A stretch of DNA of 33,017 nt from SM1-73 sp964588305 (GCA_964588305.1 CAZPOP010000028.1:1-33017), one strand, 5' to 3'. Numbered from the stretch's first letter, positions 24,357 through 32,849 are shown. Translations and numbers: made by a program. Notes: generated from the sequence alone by a model not told the origin.

Positions 24357-25754
24357 CTACATCTTCCTCTTCCACTTGACTCCCTGAGGGGTATCCTCCA
24401 GGATGATACCCTTAGCTTCCAAATCCTTTCTTATCTGGTCTGCTAATTCGAAATTCTTTTCTTTCCTTGCTTTCGATCTCTCTTCTATTGATTTCTCGAT
24501 CTCTTCATCCAGAATCAACTCTTCCCTTTTGAGAATTCCCAAAACCGAGTCGAATTTATTCATCAACTCCAAAACTCTTTCTCCATCGGATTTTGAGATC
24601 TTCTTCTCATCCATCAACTTATTCACATCTTTCACCAGATTGAAGATCACTCCCAAGACCTCGGAAACGTTTAGATCATCGTCCAATGCATCCTCGAATT
24701 CCTGCTTTGCCTTCGCCAGAATTTCCTTCAACCGAGAATAGTCCCCCTCTCCTTCGACCATCTTCAAATTGTCCACAAAGTCGTAAAGCCTCTGCAGGGC
24801 ATTCTTGGAAGCCTCCAGTCCGTCGAAAGTGAAATTCAGTTGCTGTCTGTAATGAGTTGCCATAAGAAGATACCTGATGGCGATGGGATTATATCCCTTG
24901 TTTATGAGATCACGCAGGGTATAGTAGTTGCCCAACGACTTCGCCATCTTCTTTCCGTCAACCATGAGATGTTCGTTGTGCAGCCAGAAGTTGACGAATT
25001 TCTCCCCGTTGGCCGCTTCCGACTGGGCGATTTCGTTTTCATGATGCGGAAAGATCAAATCCACTCCTCCGGTGTGAATGTCGAAATGCTTGCCCAGATA
25101 TTTCATGCTCATCACCGAGCACTCTATGTGCCATCCGGGCCGACCTTTGCCGACTTCCGTCTCCCAGAAAATGTCTCCGTCCTTCTCATCCCAGGCCTTC
25201 CATAAAGCGAAGTCAGCTACTTGCTCCTTCTCGTATTCGTCTGAAGACACTCTTGCGCCGGCCTTCAAGCCTTGCAGGTCCATGTGTGAAAGCTTACCGT
25301 ACGAGGGGAAACTGGCTATTTTGAAATATGTGGATCCCTCGCTCTGGTAAGCATGCCCTTTTTGCAGCAGGATTTTGACGAAACCCACCATGTCGCTTAT
25401 GTGCGAGGTTGCCTCAGGATAGACGTCCGCAGGCTCTATGTTTGAACTCTTCATATCTTCAAAGAAAGCTTCCCTGTGTTTTTTGGTATAGTCTTTCAGA
25501 GTAATTTTTCCCTTCTGCGATCCGGCAATGGTTTTATCATCTACGTCCGTTATGTTAATCACATAGGTCACCTTGTAGCCCTTGTATTTTAAATACTTAT
25601 GTAAGAGATCGCCGAATATGTAAGCTCTCAGGTTTCCGATGGTAGGAAAGTCATACACTGTAGGTCCGCAGGTATACATCCTCACCTCGCCCGGATGAAC
25701 AGTGTGAAATTCTTCTTTTGTTCGAGTCAGCGTGTTATAAAATTGAAGCGCCAT
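24357..25754 (-). CDS. cysS: Cysteinyl-tRNA synthetase
   Basis: Charges tRNA-Cys with cysteine; a 465-residue class I synthetase of normal length. The N-terminus MALQFYNTLTR, MYTCGPTVYDF (first zinc-ligand cysteine near 29), GWHIECSVMS, HTGGVDLIFPHHENEIAQSEA and the loop KMAKSLGN (about 266-273) define the family; the C-terminal part has the usual R.R.EKNFELADQIR helix and a short tail ending GVKWKRKM. The HIGH signature reads TIGN (usually HIGN) and KMSKS reads KMAKS. The ATG at 25754 is chosen because GAGGTG lies just upstream; GTG at 25760 overlaps that site. It is preceded by an AT-rich inverted repeat and the HAD gene on the same strand; co-transcription is possible. Confidence 0.97.
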   Translation of the reverse strand: MALQFYNTLTRTKEEFHTVHPGEVRMYTCGPTVYDFPTIGNLRAYIFGDLLHKYLKYKGYKVTYVINITDVDDKTIAGSQKGKITLKDYTKKHREAFFEDMKSSNIEPADVYPEATSHISDMVGFVKILLQKGHAYQSEGSTYFKIASFPSYGKLSHMDLQGLKAGARVSSDEYEKEQVADFALWKAWDEKDGDIFWETEVGKGRPGWHIECSVMSMKYLGKHFDIHTGGVDLIFPHHENEIAQSEAANGEKFVNFWLHNEHLMVDGKKMAKSLGNYYTLRDLINKGYNPIAIRYLLMATHYRQQLNFTFDGLEASKNALQRLYDFVDNLKMVEGEGDYSRLKEILAKAKQEFEDALDDDLNVSEVLGVIFNLVKDVNKLMDEKKISKSDGERVLELMNKFDSVLGILKREELILDEEIEKSIEERSKARKEKNFELADQIRKDLEAKGIILEDTPQGVKWKRKM

Positions 25755-25768
25755 AAACACCTCTATGG

Positions 25769-25909
25769 AAATTTAGGATTCAAAATGAAAAATTCAAAAC
25801 TACAATGCAAAATTCAAAATCACTGGACAGGTTTTGGACTATTGAGGAGAGAAGAAATCTTTAGATTTTGAATTGCAATTCTGCATTTTGATTTTTTAAC
25901 TTTGAATTG
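25769..25909. repeat. AT-rich imperfect inverted repeat between cysS and the HAD gene
   Basis: The left arm (about 25769-25822) has repeated 'AATTCAAAA' and 'ATGCAAAATTCAAAATC' words; the right arm (about 25863-25909) carries their complements ('GATTTTGAATT', 'CTGCATTTTGATT'). A non-repeated centre of about 40 bases separates them. The right arm overlaps the last codons of the HAD gene. Confidence 0.6.
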
Positions 25910-26654
25910 TGCCTCTCAAAAAAACATGAAGGACTGCTTCTGGCAAATCCTTTAATTCCTTCACTTGGGCATCGGGCGTAATGGGGAAGGTGTAGTCTCT
26001 TCCCTGGTGATACTTCAAAATCCCCTTCATTCCCACATCCTGAGCTCCGCCCACATCTTCCTTCAATCTATCTCCGATAAAGACCGCCTCGGATGGATCG
26101 ATCTCAAGCTTATCCAAAGCTAGTTGAAATATCTTAGGATGAGGCTTTCTCACACCGACGTCGGACGAAAAGAAATGTGCGTCCAGATAAGGATAAAGCC
26201 CAAATCTTTTCAGCTCTCTTAAGTGATACTTCCCCGGGAAAATGGTATTGGAAACCAGCCCGATCTTGAGGTTTTTCTGTTTGAAATGCTTCAGAACGTC
26301 TTCTGCTCCATCGATCAGGGTGAGTTGGTCCGTGATGGGTTTATAATACACGTCCAGAAAACTGCCGTAAATTCCATCCGAGGTGCTCAGATTTAACCGC
26401 GTGAAGAAATCGAAGATCACCTTTTCGAATTCCAACTCGTTGAAGTTTTCTTCGATTTCCGCTCTCGCCTTTGCAAATTCTTCGTAAAGGACCTTTGAGA
26501 ACTCGTCGAAATCCGGCACGATTGCGTTTTTCTCTTTCAGGAATCCGTATCCTTTTTCCGTGGACAACCTGGCCAGCACATCCCAGGTGGCATTCTCAAA
26601 CTCAATGAGTGTGCTGCCCATATCAAATAGAACTGCTTTCAACTTCTTATTCAT
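25896..26654 (-). CDS. HAD-superfamily hydrolase
   Basis: A 252-residue soluble haloacid-dehalogenase-like protein with an alpha-helical C1 cap (about 20-105). Motif I is LFDMGSTLIEF with nucleophile D near 11; the usual second aspartate of DxD is glycine, a common variant in this subfamily. Motif II is GLVSNT, motif III lysine in VRKPHPKIF, and motif IV FIGDRLKEDVGGAQDVGM. The substrate cannot be inferred; small phosphorylated metabolites are typical. The ATG at 26654 is preferred, with AAAGGAG four bases upstream, over a TTG one codon earlier. The 3' end runs into the AT-rich repeat, so the last residues (GTIQS) may be a recent extension. Confidence 0.85.
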   Translation of the reverse strand: MNKKLKAVLFDMGSTLIEFENATWDVLARLSTEKGYGFLKEKNAIVPDFDEFSKVLYEEFAKARAEIEENFNELEFEKVIFDFFTRLNLSTSDGIYGSFLDVYYKPITDQLTLIDGAEDVLKHFKQKNLKIGLVSNTIFPGKYHLRELKRFGLYPYLDAHFFSSDVGVRKPHPKIFQLALDKLEIDPSEAVFIGDRLKEDVGGAQDVGMKGILKYHQGRDYTFPITPDAQVKELKDLPEAVLHVFLRGTIQS

Positions 26655-26687
26655 CAAACTCCTTTGTGATTTCTAAGCAGGTGCAGC

Positions 26688-26829
26688 GCGACACAAGTGT
26701 CGCTACTCCGAATTCAAAATTACTCTAAATACGATTTCGATACGCGATTGTTTACTTTTTTCCACTGGCGTATACCCCGCCCTATCTATTTCATTGATTA
26801 GGCGCGTAGCAGAGGCTTTATGCCTCTGC
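26688..26829. repeat. Two perfect palindromes in the gap between the HAD and ddl genes
   Basis: GCGACAC/GTGTCGC (26688-26703, AA loop) and GCAGAGGC/GCCTCTGC (26809-26816, 26822-26829, TTTAT loop). The second may end ddl transcription; neither has a long T run. No gene is seen in the 26655-26923 gap and no promoter for the HAD gene is clear. Confidence 0.5.
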
Positions 26830-26923
26830 ACCGTCAATGTCCCGTGATGACAAGCATCCGCAAAGAAACAAGGAACCATGAAGGCTCCGCTACGCGACCG
26901 TGCTGCAACTACAAAACTAAATT

Positions 26924-27958
26924 TCATTCATATCCCTTTTTCCCTAAAGCCAGCCTGGCGATTTTCTCCACCAATTCCGGAAAGTCGATGCCCACGGGTT
27001 TGGCAGCTTTTGGAACCAGGCTGTGGGCGGTCATTCCAGGGAGAGTATTCACCTCCAAACAATAGAATCGGCCATCTTCGCCGAATCTGAAATCCACCCG
27101 TGCATATCCTTCGCAGTCCAAGGCTTTGAAAGCCTTCAAACCGATCGCCTGAATCTCCTTGGCTCTATCCTCCGGAATCTCCGCCGGAGCAATGTACTTG
27201 CTTTTTCCCGACGTGTATTTGCATTCATAATCATAAACCCCATGCTCAGGGACGATCTCGACCACCGGCAAAGCCTGATTCCCCAAAACACCCACGGTCA
27301 GTTCCCTTCCCGGAATATATTTCTCAACCAAGGTTTGTCTGGAGTATTTTTTGGCCAAATCAAACGCTTTCTTCAACTCACCTTTTTCGTTTACAATAGA
27401 AAGCCCCACGGTTGACCCTTGATCGTTGGGCTTGACCACGCAGGGGAAACCCAAATCATTCTGTATTCTATTCGTTATAGCTGATAAATCGGAAAGGTCG
27501 GAGCCTTCGACCAAAAACCAATCCGGCGTTAAAATGCCGTCTCTTTCAAAGATCTTTTTGGACATGGCTTTGTTCATGGCCAGGGCGCTGGCCAACACGC
27601 CTGATCCAGTGTAAGACTTTCCGGTCATATCCAGTAGAGCCTGGATGGTTCCATCCTCGCCTTGCCCGCCATGAAGAGCGACAAAGATCACGTCCACTTC
27701 GGAAAAGTCGAATGAGTCAATGGCTTTTAGCGCGAGCTCTTTCCCTTTCTTCTCAAGCTGAGCTGTGTCCGGTGGCTTCGTTTTCACTCCTTCCGGAATG
27801 TATTTCCCCGTGTCGGGTAAGAGGTTCTGTCCCTTTGCTGTATCTAACGCGATCACCTTATGCCCGGCAGACTTCAAAGCCTTGACGATCGCCTCACCAG
27901 ATGCCAAGGACACATCCCTCTCGGCTGAAATGCCACCCATTAGGACCAATACCTTCAA
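26924..27958 (-). CDS. ddl: D-alanine--D-alanine ligase
   Basis: An ATP-grasp enzyme that joins two D-alanines for the peptidoglycan precursor. N-terminal VLMGGISAERDVSLASG, VALHGGQGEDGTIQ, YTGSGVLASALAMNK, the ATP-binding FPCVVKPNDQGSTVG, EKYIPGRELTVGVLG, and the C-terminal YARVDFRF ... LEVNTLPGMT (Mg2+ and substrate ligands E, N) are all present. The 344-residue length is normal. The start is a TTG at 27958 (TTG AAG GTA TTG), with AAAGGAG five bases upstream; no nearer ATG exists. A 14-base palindrome lies just before the SD. It is on the same strand as the HAD and cysS genes; no other cell-wall gene is adjacent. Confidence 0.96.
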   Translation of the reverse strand: MKVLVLMGGISAERDVSLASGEAIVKALKSAGHKVIALDTAKGQNLLPDTGKYIPEGVKTKPPDTAQLEKKGKELALKAIDSFDFSEVDVIFVALHGGQGEDGTIQALLDMTGKSYTGSGVLASALAMNKAMSKKIFERDGILTPDWFLVEGSDLSDLSAITNRIQNDLGFPCVVKPNDQGSTVGLSIVNEKGELKKAFDLAKKYSRQTLVEKYIPGRELTVGVLGNQALPVVEIVPEHGVYDYECKYTSGKSKYIAPAEIPEDRAKEIQAIGLKAFKALDCEGYARVDFRFGEDGRFYCLEVNTLPGMTAHSLVPKAAKPVGIDFPELVEKIARLALGKKGYE

Positions 27959-27970
27959 TCTATCTCCTTT

Positions 27971-27984
27971 CTTGATTAATCAAG
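27971..27984. promoter_or_regulatory. Palindrome CTTGATTAATCAAG upstream of ddl
   Basis: A perfect 14-base palindrome ending one base before the ddl SD (plus-strand TCTCCTTT at 27963-27970). Its place suits an operator or an RNA hairpin that affects SD access; regulator unknown. Confidence 0.35.
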
Positions 27985-28022
27985 CAGTCTTTCCCTTGTT
28001 CGTCCGGGAATTGTCCTCAAGA

Positions 28023-28108
28023 TCCCGCTTCGCGGGAGAATTTTCCGCCTCTGGCGGAATCCTGGTGACCCGCATGGGCGTGGTTCGGGAATTCCAATTC
28101 CCGAACCA
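28023..28108. repeat. Three perfect hairpins upstream of ddl
   Basis: TCCCGC/GCGGGA (28023-28037), TTCCGCC/GGCGGAA (28043-28059) and a 13-base arm starting TGGTTCGGGAATT (28081-28093) with its complement (28096-28108). None has a T run. Confidence 0.55.
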
Positions 28109-28169
28109 ACCAAGCTCGACCTAAGAAAAATCAACCATTGATACCGCCGTAGGCTTGAAGGAGACGAAC

Positions 28170-28259
28170 TGGAGTGTTCACCTTTAGGTGAACCAGATGA
28201 GGTTTTTGTCTTTCAATAAGTCTCAGGTCAAGCTAAAGCTTGACACTCCAAAAAACCTC
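28170..28259. repeat. Interlaced inverted repeats after the first S9 peptidase gene
   Basis: TGGAGTGT/ACACTCCA (28170-28177, 28243-28250) encloses GTTCACCT/AGGTGAAC (28176-28193) and GTCAAGCT/AGCTTGAC (28227-28244), while GAGGTTTTT/AAAAACCTC (28199-28207, 28251-28259) crosses the outer stem. On the minus strand the element lies just past the S9 stop and may end that transcript. Confidence 0.55.
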
Positions 28260-28312
28260 TCCCAGTTTGACTTCCTCCGAGCGCGCTCAAAACAAACCTA
28301 ACTACTCGAATC

Positions 28313-30241
28313 TTATTCTGCTGCCTCCTCATATCGCCCGCCCAGATGCTTGGCTAAGAACTTTTCTGCTGCGGCATAGAACTTCAGGCGGTTCTCCGGC
28401 TTGGCAAATCCGTGTCCTTCATCTTCGAAGAGCAGGTATTCGTAATCGATTCCCTTCTCCTTCATGGCATCAACGATCTGCTCGGCTTCTTCCTGCGGAA
28501 CGCGCGGATCATTGGCGCCCTGTGCCACCAGTATGGGGATCTTTATCTGGTCGACCTTGAAGAGCGGGGAACGGGAATTGAGGAATTCCTCTTCGGTGTG
28601 CGGGTTGCCCACTCTCTTGTGAAAGGTCGCCTGCATAGCGGTCCAGTAAGGTGGGATCGATTTAAGCAAAGTTACCAAGTTGCTGGGACCGACCGCATCC
28701 ACGGCACAGCAGAAGACGTCCGGCGTAAAGGTAGCTCCGGCTAACGCAGCGTAGCCACCATAAGAACCTCCGTATATAGCAACCTTTTCGGGATCAGCAA
28801 TGCCTTCCTCAACAGCCCAGTTAACGCCGTCTATAAGATCGTCATGCATCTTGGCGCCCCACTGTTTGTCGCCTGCGTTTATGAAATCCTTGCCATATCC
28901 GGAAGAACCCCGGAAATTCACCTGCAAGCACGCATAACCCCGGTTGGCGAACCACTGAACTTCAGGGCTATAACCCCAGCTATCACGGCCCCAGGGACCA
29001 CCGTGAACGTTCAGCACCATAGGCAGATTGGTTCTGTCTTTGCCAACCGGATAGGTAATGTAGCCATGAATGGTCAATCCGTCCCGTGATTTGAAGGATA
29101 TTGGCTCGATCCGGGCTAAGGTATAGTCGTTTAAGGCTGGTCGATTATTAAAAAGGAAGGTCCCTTTCTTGGTCTTCCGGTCAAAAGCATAATATGACAC
29201 CGGCCCGTTATCCTTGCTGAACACGACTAACCAGCTATCGTCTGCATTGTCCCGGTCGGAGACGGAAAAGTCTCCGTAGTCAAGTTTCGCTATGGCCTCG
29301 AAATCATCCTTTATCGATTCATCCAACACCCTCCATTCGGTTCGGGCTTTCTCGAAGGCAATGGCCTGAAGCTCATAGCTATCCGGATGAATCATCTGGT
29401 CGCTGACCTCATATTGCGGGTCTTCGGCGATCACCTTGATGTTTCCCGTGGCAATCTCCATTTTCACCATACGGCCGGTGTTCGCGTCCCGGGAATCGAT
29501 CATATAAAGTGACTTGCCGTCCCTGGTGAAGCTAACGAAATAGCTGGTCATGTTGTTTTGTGAATCCCAGGTAAGCAGTTTCTCCCAACTAGCCTCTGCA
29601 TTCTCCCTATGCAAAAGATCGAAGCCCCCTTCAGGTGTTGCCGCAGTGGCCGCCCGAACCTTCATATCCGCATCAGCCATCCAGGAAAGAACGTTGCCGG
29701 GGTTCCTGGCTACAAGCTCCAGTTCGCCGGAGGTTAAATCAAGGTGATAGACGTCGTGCAGTTGCGGGTTTTCCTTGTTCATGGCAATGAGCAGTTCATT
29801 GGGAAAATGCTTGTTGCGATCAACAATCTGCACCTGCACATCCCCAAAGGGGGTCAGATCCCTGATCTCATCCGTATCTAAGTTCACGCCATACAGGCGC
29901 CAGTTCTCATTCCCGCCAACGTCCTGAAGATACATGATGTGCTTGGAGTCACCTGCCCAGAAATAACGTCGTATCCCGCGGTCGTCGTCCTTGCTGACGG
30001 CCTTGTCATCCTCAGCGCCGATAGTCCTCACCCAAACGTTCAGCACGTTGTCTACCGGAGCCAGGTAAGCCAGCATAGTTCCGTCCGGTGAAATTTGAGG
30101 GCCGGCTTTCACCGGATTCCCGAAAATCACCTCTCTGGGGATGAGTTTGGTCTCGGAAACACCGCAGGAAGAGATGAAAAGTGCAACAGCGCAGCAAAGC
30201 AAAAACCCGGCAGAAATCCACATCGACTTTGAATGTTTCAC
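28313..30241 (-). CDS. S9 (prolyl oligopeptidase family) peptidase lipoprotein, copy 1
   Basis: A 642-residue exported serine peptidase. A signal sequence with lipobox ISSC points to a lipoprotein. About 35-370 is a beta-propeller-like N-terminal domain (ISPDGTMLAYLAP, WAGDSKHIMYLQD); about 380-640 is the alpha/beta hydrolase domain with VLNVHGGPW, the nucleophile in GGSYGGYA near 493, Asp in GANDPRVP near 578 and His in DEGHGFAKPENR near 610: a full triad. The family cuts short peptides, as dipeptidyl or acylaminoacyl peptidase. The start is taken as GTG 30241 because GGAGG (30253-30249) lies 7 bases upstream; GTG 30247 is too close. It has its own promoter and is a close paralogue of the gene at 30680-32614. 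Confidence 0.92.
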   Translation of the reverse strand: MKHSKSMWISAGFLLCCAVALFISSCGVSETKLIPREVIFGNPVKAGPQISPDGTMLAYLAPVDNVLNVWVRTIGAEDDKAVSKDDDRGIRRYFWAGDSKHIMYLQDVGGNENWRLYGVNLDTDEIRDLTPFGDVQVQIVDRNKHFPNELLIAMNKENPQLHDVYHLDLTSGELELVARNPGNVLSWMADADMKVRAATAATPEGGFDLLHRENAEASWEKLLTWDSQNNMTSYFVSFTRDGKSLYMIDSRDANTGRMVKMEIATGNIKVIAEDPQYEVSDQMIHPDSYELQAIAFEKARTEWRVLDESIKDDFEAIAKLDYGDFSVSDRDNADDSWLVVFSKDNGPVSYYAFDRKTKKGTFLFNNRPALNDYTLARIEPISFKSRDGLTIHGYITYPVGKDRTNLPMVLNVHGGPWGRDSWGYSPEVQWFANRGYACLQVNFRGSSGYGKDFINAGDKQWGAKMHDDLIDGVNWAVEEGIADPEKVAIYGGSYGGYAALAGATFTPDVFCCAVDAVGPSNLVTLLKSIPPYWTAMQATFHKRVGNPHTEEEFLNSRSPLFKVDQIKIPILVAQGANDPRVPQEEAEQIVDAMKEKGIDYEYLLFEDEGHGFAKPENRLKFYAAAEKFLAKHLGGRYEEAAE

Positions 30242-30375
30242 GCTCACTCCTCCTCTTTGTTTTTGGTGATAGGTTCCTTGGATCTTTTGGTCTGAATCAT
30301 ATTACTTGTATTTCTCATTCCCCATGAAACCGCCTCAGCCGCTTTCCATGTTGACCATGAATATACTTTCGCCTA

Positions 30376-30404
30376 TTTATAACGAATACCTTCCCAGAAA
30401 TCAA
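30376..30404 (-). promoter_or_regulatory. Probable promoter of S9 peptidase copy 1
   Basis: On the minus strand TTGATT (30404-30399), 17 bases, TATAAA (30381-30376). Leader about 130 bases. It shows that copy 1 need not depend on read-through from copy 2. Confidence 0.65.
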
Positions 30405-30522
30405 GCCTGAAGTTCCTGAAATTTGGAGGGTCTCCGCTTTCGGCTCTAAAGAGACAAAACTCCGTGGGTCGGCCCTGCCTGAACAGTTGCTGGCTGCATC
30501 CCTCATTTCCCCCAAAAAGGAA

Positions 30523-30548
30523 GCGGCTCTCCAACAAAGAAGAGCCGC
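30523..30548 (-). terminator. Terminator after S9 peptidase copy 2
   Basis: GCGGCTCT (30523-30530) pairs with AGAGCCGC (30541-30548). On the minus strand it is followed by TTCCTTTTT, about 130 bases past the stop of copy 2. Confidence 0.65.
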
Positions 30549-30570
30549 ATTTCTATTTCTATTTAATGCT

Positions 30571-30637
30571 CCGGCTGGATGTTATCCCAAATGGGTCTCC
30601 GTCATCCAGCCGGAAGGGAAGACGGATGATAACATCC
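30571..30637. repeat. Overlapping, mutually exclusive inverted repeats
   Basis: CCGGCTGGAT (30571-30580) pairs with ATCCAGCCGG (30604-30613). GGATGTTATC (30577-30586) pairs with GATAACATCC (30628-30637). CCGTC (30599-30603) pairs with GACGG (30621-30625). The first two pairings share GGAT and cannot form together. Confidence 0.6.
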
Positions 30638-30679
30638 GTCTAAGAGCGAATTTGTTTACTCTGCGCTGCAAACCGAATC

Positions 30680-32614
30680 TTATTCTGCTGCTTCCTCCTC
30701 ATATCGTCCGCCCAAATGCTTGGCCAAAAACTTTTCTGCTGCGGCATAAAATTCCAGGCGGTTCTCCGGCTTGGCAAATCCGTGGCCCTCATCTTCGAAG
30801 AGCATATATTCGTGTTCGATCCCCTTCTCTTTGAGCGCTTCCACGATCTGTTCTGATTCCGGCTGCGGGACGCGCGGATCATTGGCGCCCTGCGCGATCA
30901 ACATCGGAATCTTTATCTGATCCGCCTTAAACAGCGGGGAACGCGACTTCAAAAACTCCTCCTCCGTGTCCGGGTTGCCGATTCTTTTATACAACAAGGC
31001 CCTGGCAGCAGACCAATAAGGCGGAACTGAGGTAATCCAGGTCGAAAGGTTGCTGGGGCCGACGATGTCCACGGCACAGCAAAAGAGGTCGGGTGTAAAG
31101 GCAGCCCCCACCAAAGCGGCATAGCCACCATAAGAACCACCATATATGGCGACTTTCTCAGGGTTGGCGATACCCTTCTCGATTGCCCAGTTGACACCGT
31201 CCACCAGATCGTCATGCATCTTGCCTCCCCACTCCCTATCTCCTGCGTTTATAAAATCTTTGCCATATCCCGAAGAACCGCGGAAATTCACCTGCAGGCA
31301 CACGTAACCCCGGTTGGCAAACCACTGGGCTTCGGGATTATAACCCCAGGTATCCCGGTACCAGGGACCACCGTGGACGTTCAGCACCAGGGGCAAGTTG
31401 CTCCGGCCCTTTCCCGGCGGATATGTGATGTAGCCATAAACGGTCAATCCATCGCGAGACTTGAAGGATATCGGTTCTATCGATGCCAAGGTGTACATCT
31501 TCAAATCCGGCCGATTGTCAAAAAGGAACGCCCCTTTTTGGGTCTGCCGGTCAAAAGCATAATAGGACAACGGGCCGTTATCCTTGGTGAAACCCACCAG
31601 CCAGGTATCGTCAGCGTTGTCCCGATCGTAAATGAAATAGTCTCCGTGATCGAGCCTTGCTATTGCCTCGAAATCGCCTCTTATCGATTCATCCAGCACG
31701 ATCCACTCTTTTCGAGCTTTGGTGAAGCTGACAGCCTGAATTTCGTACGTATCGGGATTGATCACCGCGTCACTGACATCGTACTGTGGATCCTCGGCCA
31801 TCACCTCCACATTTCCGGTGGCAATCTCGAACGTGACCAGACGACCGGCATTAACGTCACGGGAATCGATCAAATACAGATACTTCCCATCCTTAGAAAA
31901 GCAAATCGGGCCACTGGTCATTGAGTTTTCCGAATCCCAGGTGAGAAGTTTCTTCCAGTCCGCTTTCTCATTATCCCGGATCATCAGGTCGAAGCCGCCG
32001 TCAGGCGTTGCCGCCATGTTGGCGCGCACCTTCAGATTCGCATCAGTGACCCAACCCAAAACGTTACCCGGGTTCTTGGCCACAAGCTTAAGCTCGCCGG
32101 ACGTTAAATCCAGATGATAGACGTCATGAACCTGCGGGTTCTCTTTGTTCATCGCAATCAGCAGTTCATTGGGAAAATGCTTGTTGCGATCCACGATCTG
32201 CACCTGCACGTCCTCGAAGGGGGTCAGATCCTTGATCTCATCCGTGTCCAAGTTCACTCCATACAGGCGCCAGTTCTCATTCCCGCCAACGTCCTGAAGA
32301 TACATGATGTGTTTGGAGTCGGCTGCCCAGAAATAGCGGCGTATTCCGCGGTCGTCATCTTTGGTCACGGCTTTGTCATCCTCAGCCCCGATGGTTTTGA
32401 CCCACACATTCAACACATCGTTTACCGGAGCCAGGTAAGCCATCATGGTCCCGTCAGGCGATATCTGGGGACTGGTCCGAACCGGATTCCCCAGAAGCAC
32501 CTTTCTCGGAATCAACTCAGGCTCAGAGGTAGCAGCGCACGAGAAAATAAAGAGCGCCAGTGCGCTACAAAGCATAAGCGCTGCCGACACCCACACCAAC
32601 TTTGAGCGTTGCAT
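30680..32614 (-). CDS. S9 (prolyl oligopeptidase family) peptidase lipoprotein, copy 2
   Basis: A 644-residue paralogue of the 28313-30241 gene, alike over its whole length including the signal region. Lipobox-like IFSC suggests a lipoprotein. It has the same beta-propeller part and hydrolase domain: VLNVHGGPWYRDTW, nucleophile in GGSYGGYAAL near 494, GANDPRVP and DEGHGFAKPENR, so it should be active. Differences cluster near the active-site rim (copy 1 LVTLLKSIPPYWTAMQ, copy 2 LSTWITSVPPYWSAAR), which may shift substrate choice. ATG 32614 is preferred (GGAGG 7 bases upstream, signal peptide directly after); a frame-consistent ATG at 32656 would put 14 polar residues before the signal. Own promoter at 32750-32778. 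The pair looks like an old tandem duplication. Confidence 0.92.
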   Translation of the reverse strand: MQRSKLVWVSAALMLCSALALFIFSCAATSEPELIPRKVLLGNPVRTSPQISPDGTMMAYLAPVNDVLNVWVKTIGAEDDKAVTKDDDRGIRRYFWAADSKHIMYLQDVGGNENWRLYGVNLDTDEIKDLTPFEDVQVQIVDRNKHFPNELLIAMNKENPQVHDVYHLDLTSGELKLVAKNPGNVLGWVTDANLKVRANMAATPDGGFDLMIRDNEKADWKKLLTWDSENSMTSGPICFSKDGKYLYLIDSRDVNAGRLVTFEIATGNVEVMAEDPQYDVSDAVINPDTYEIQAVSFTKARKEWIVLDESIRGDFEAIARLDHGDYFIYDRDNADDTWLVGFTKDNGPLSYYAFDRQTQKGAFLFDNRPDLKMYTLASIEPISFKSRDGLTVYGYITYPPGKGRSNLPLVLNVHGGPWYRDTWGYNPEAQWFANRGYVCLQVNFRGSSGYGKDFINAGDREWGGKMHDDLVDGVNWAIEKGIANPEKVAIYGGSYGGYAALVGAAFTPDLFCCAVDIVGPSNLSTWITSVPPYWSAARALLYKRIGNPDTEEEFLKSRSPLFKADQIKIPMLIAQGANDPRVPQPESEQIVEALKEKGIEHEYMLFEDEGHGFAKPENRLEFYAAAEKFLAKHLGGRYEEEAAE

Positions 32615-32749
32615 ACTCGTTCCTCCTTTGGGTTTTAGGTTAACGGTCTTTTCCATCTATCAGTGAAACTCCTTATCAATTACGGCACCCTTCACTCTAA
32701 AGACTTGACTTCTAAACTCGTTGGGTTGCCGGCCAAACTTCCTCATCGG

Positions 32750-32778
32750 TTAATACCAAATCCGGTCCGGAAAGTCAA
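32750..32778 (-). promoter_or_regulatory. Probable promoter of S9 peptidase copy 2
   Basis: On the minus strand TTGACT (32778-32773), 17 bases, TATTAA (32755-32750). Leader about 130 bases. Confidence 0.65.
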
Positions 32779-32849
32779 GTTCTAAGTTGTTAGATCCTGG
32801 AATTTCGTGATTTGGGATCAGAGAGGAGGGGAATTCATTTCTCTTGACA

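Noticed and set aside
26703..26927. 74-codon minus-strand frame after ddl
   Set aside because: Contains the GCAGAGGC palindrome, lacks an SD and matches no family.
28023..28259. Possible CRISPR-like or tandem repeat array
   Set aside because: The units are inverted repeats of different sequence, not direct repeats with uniform spacers.
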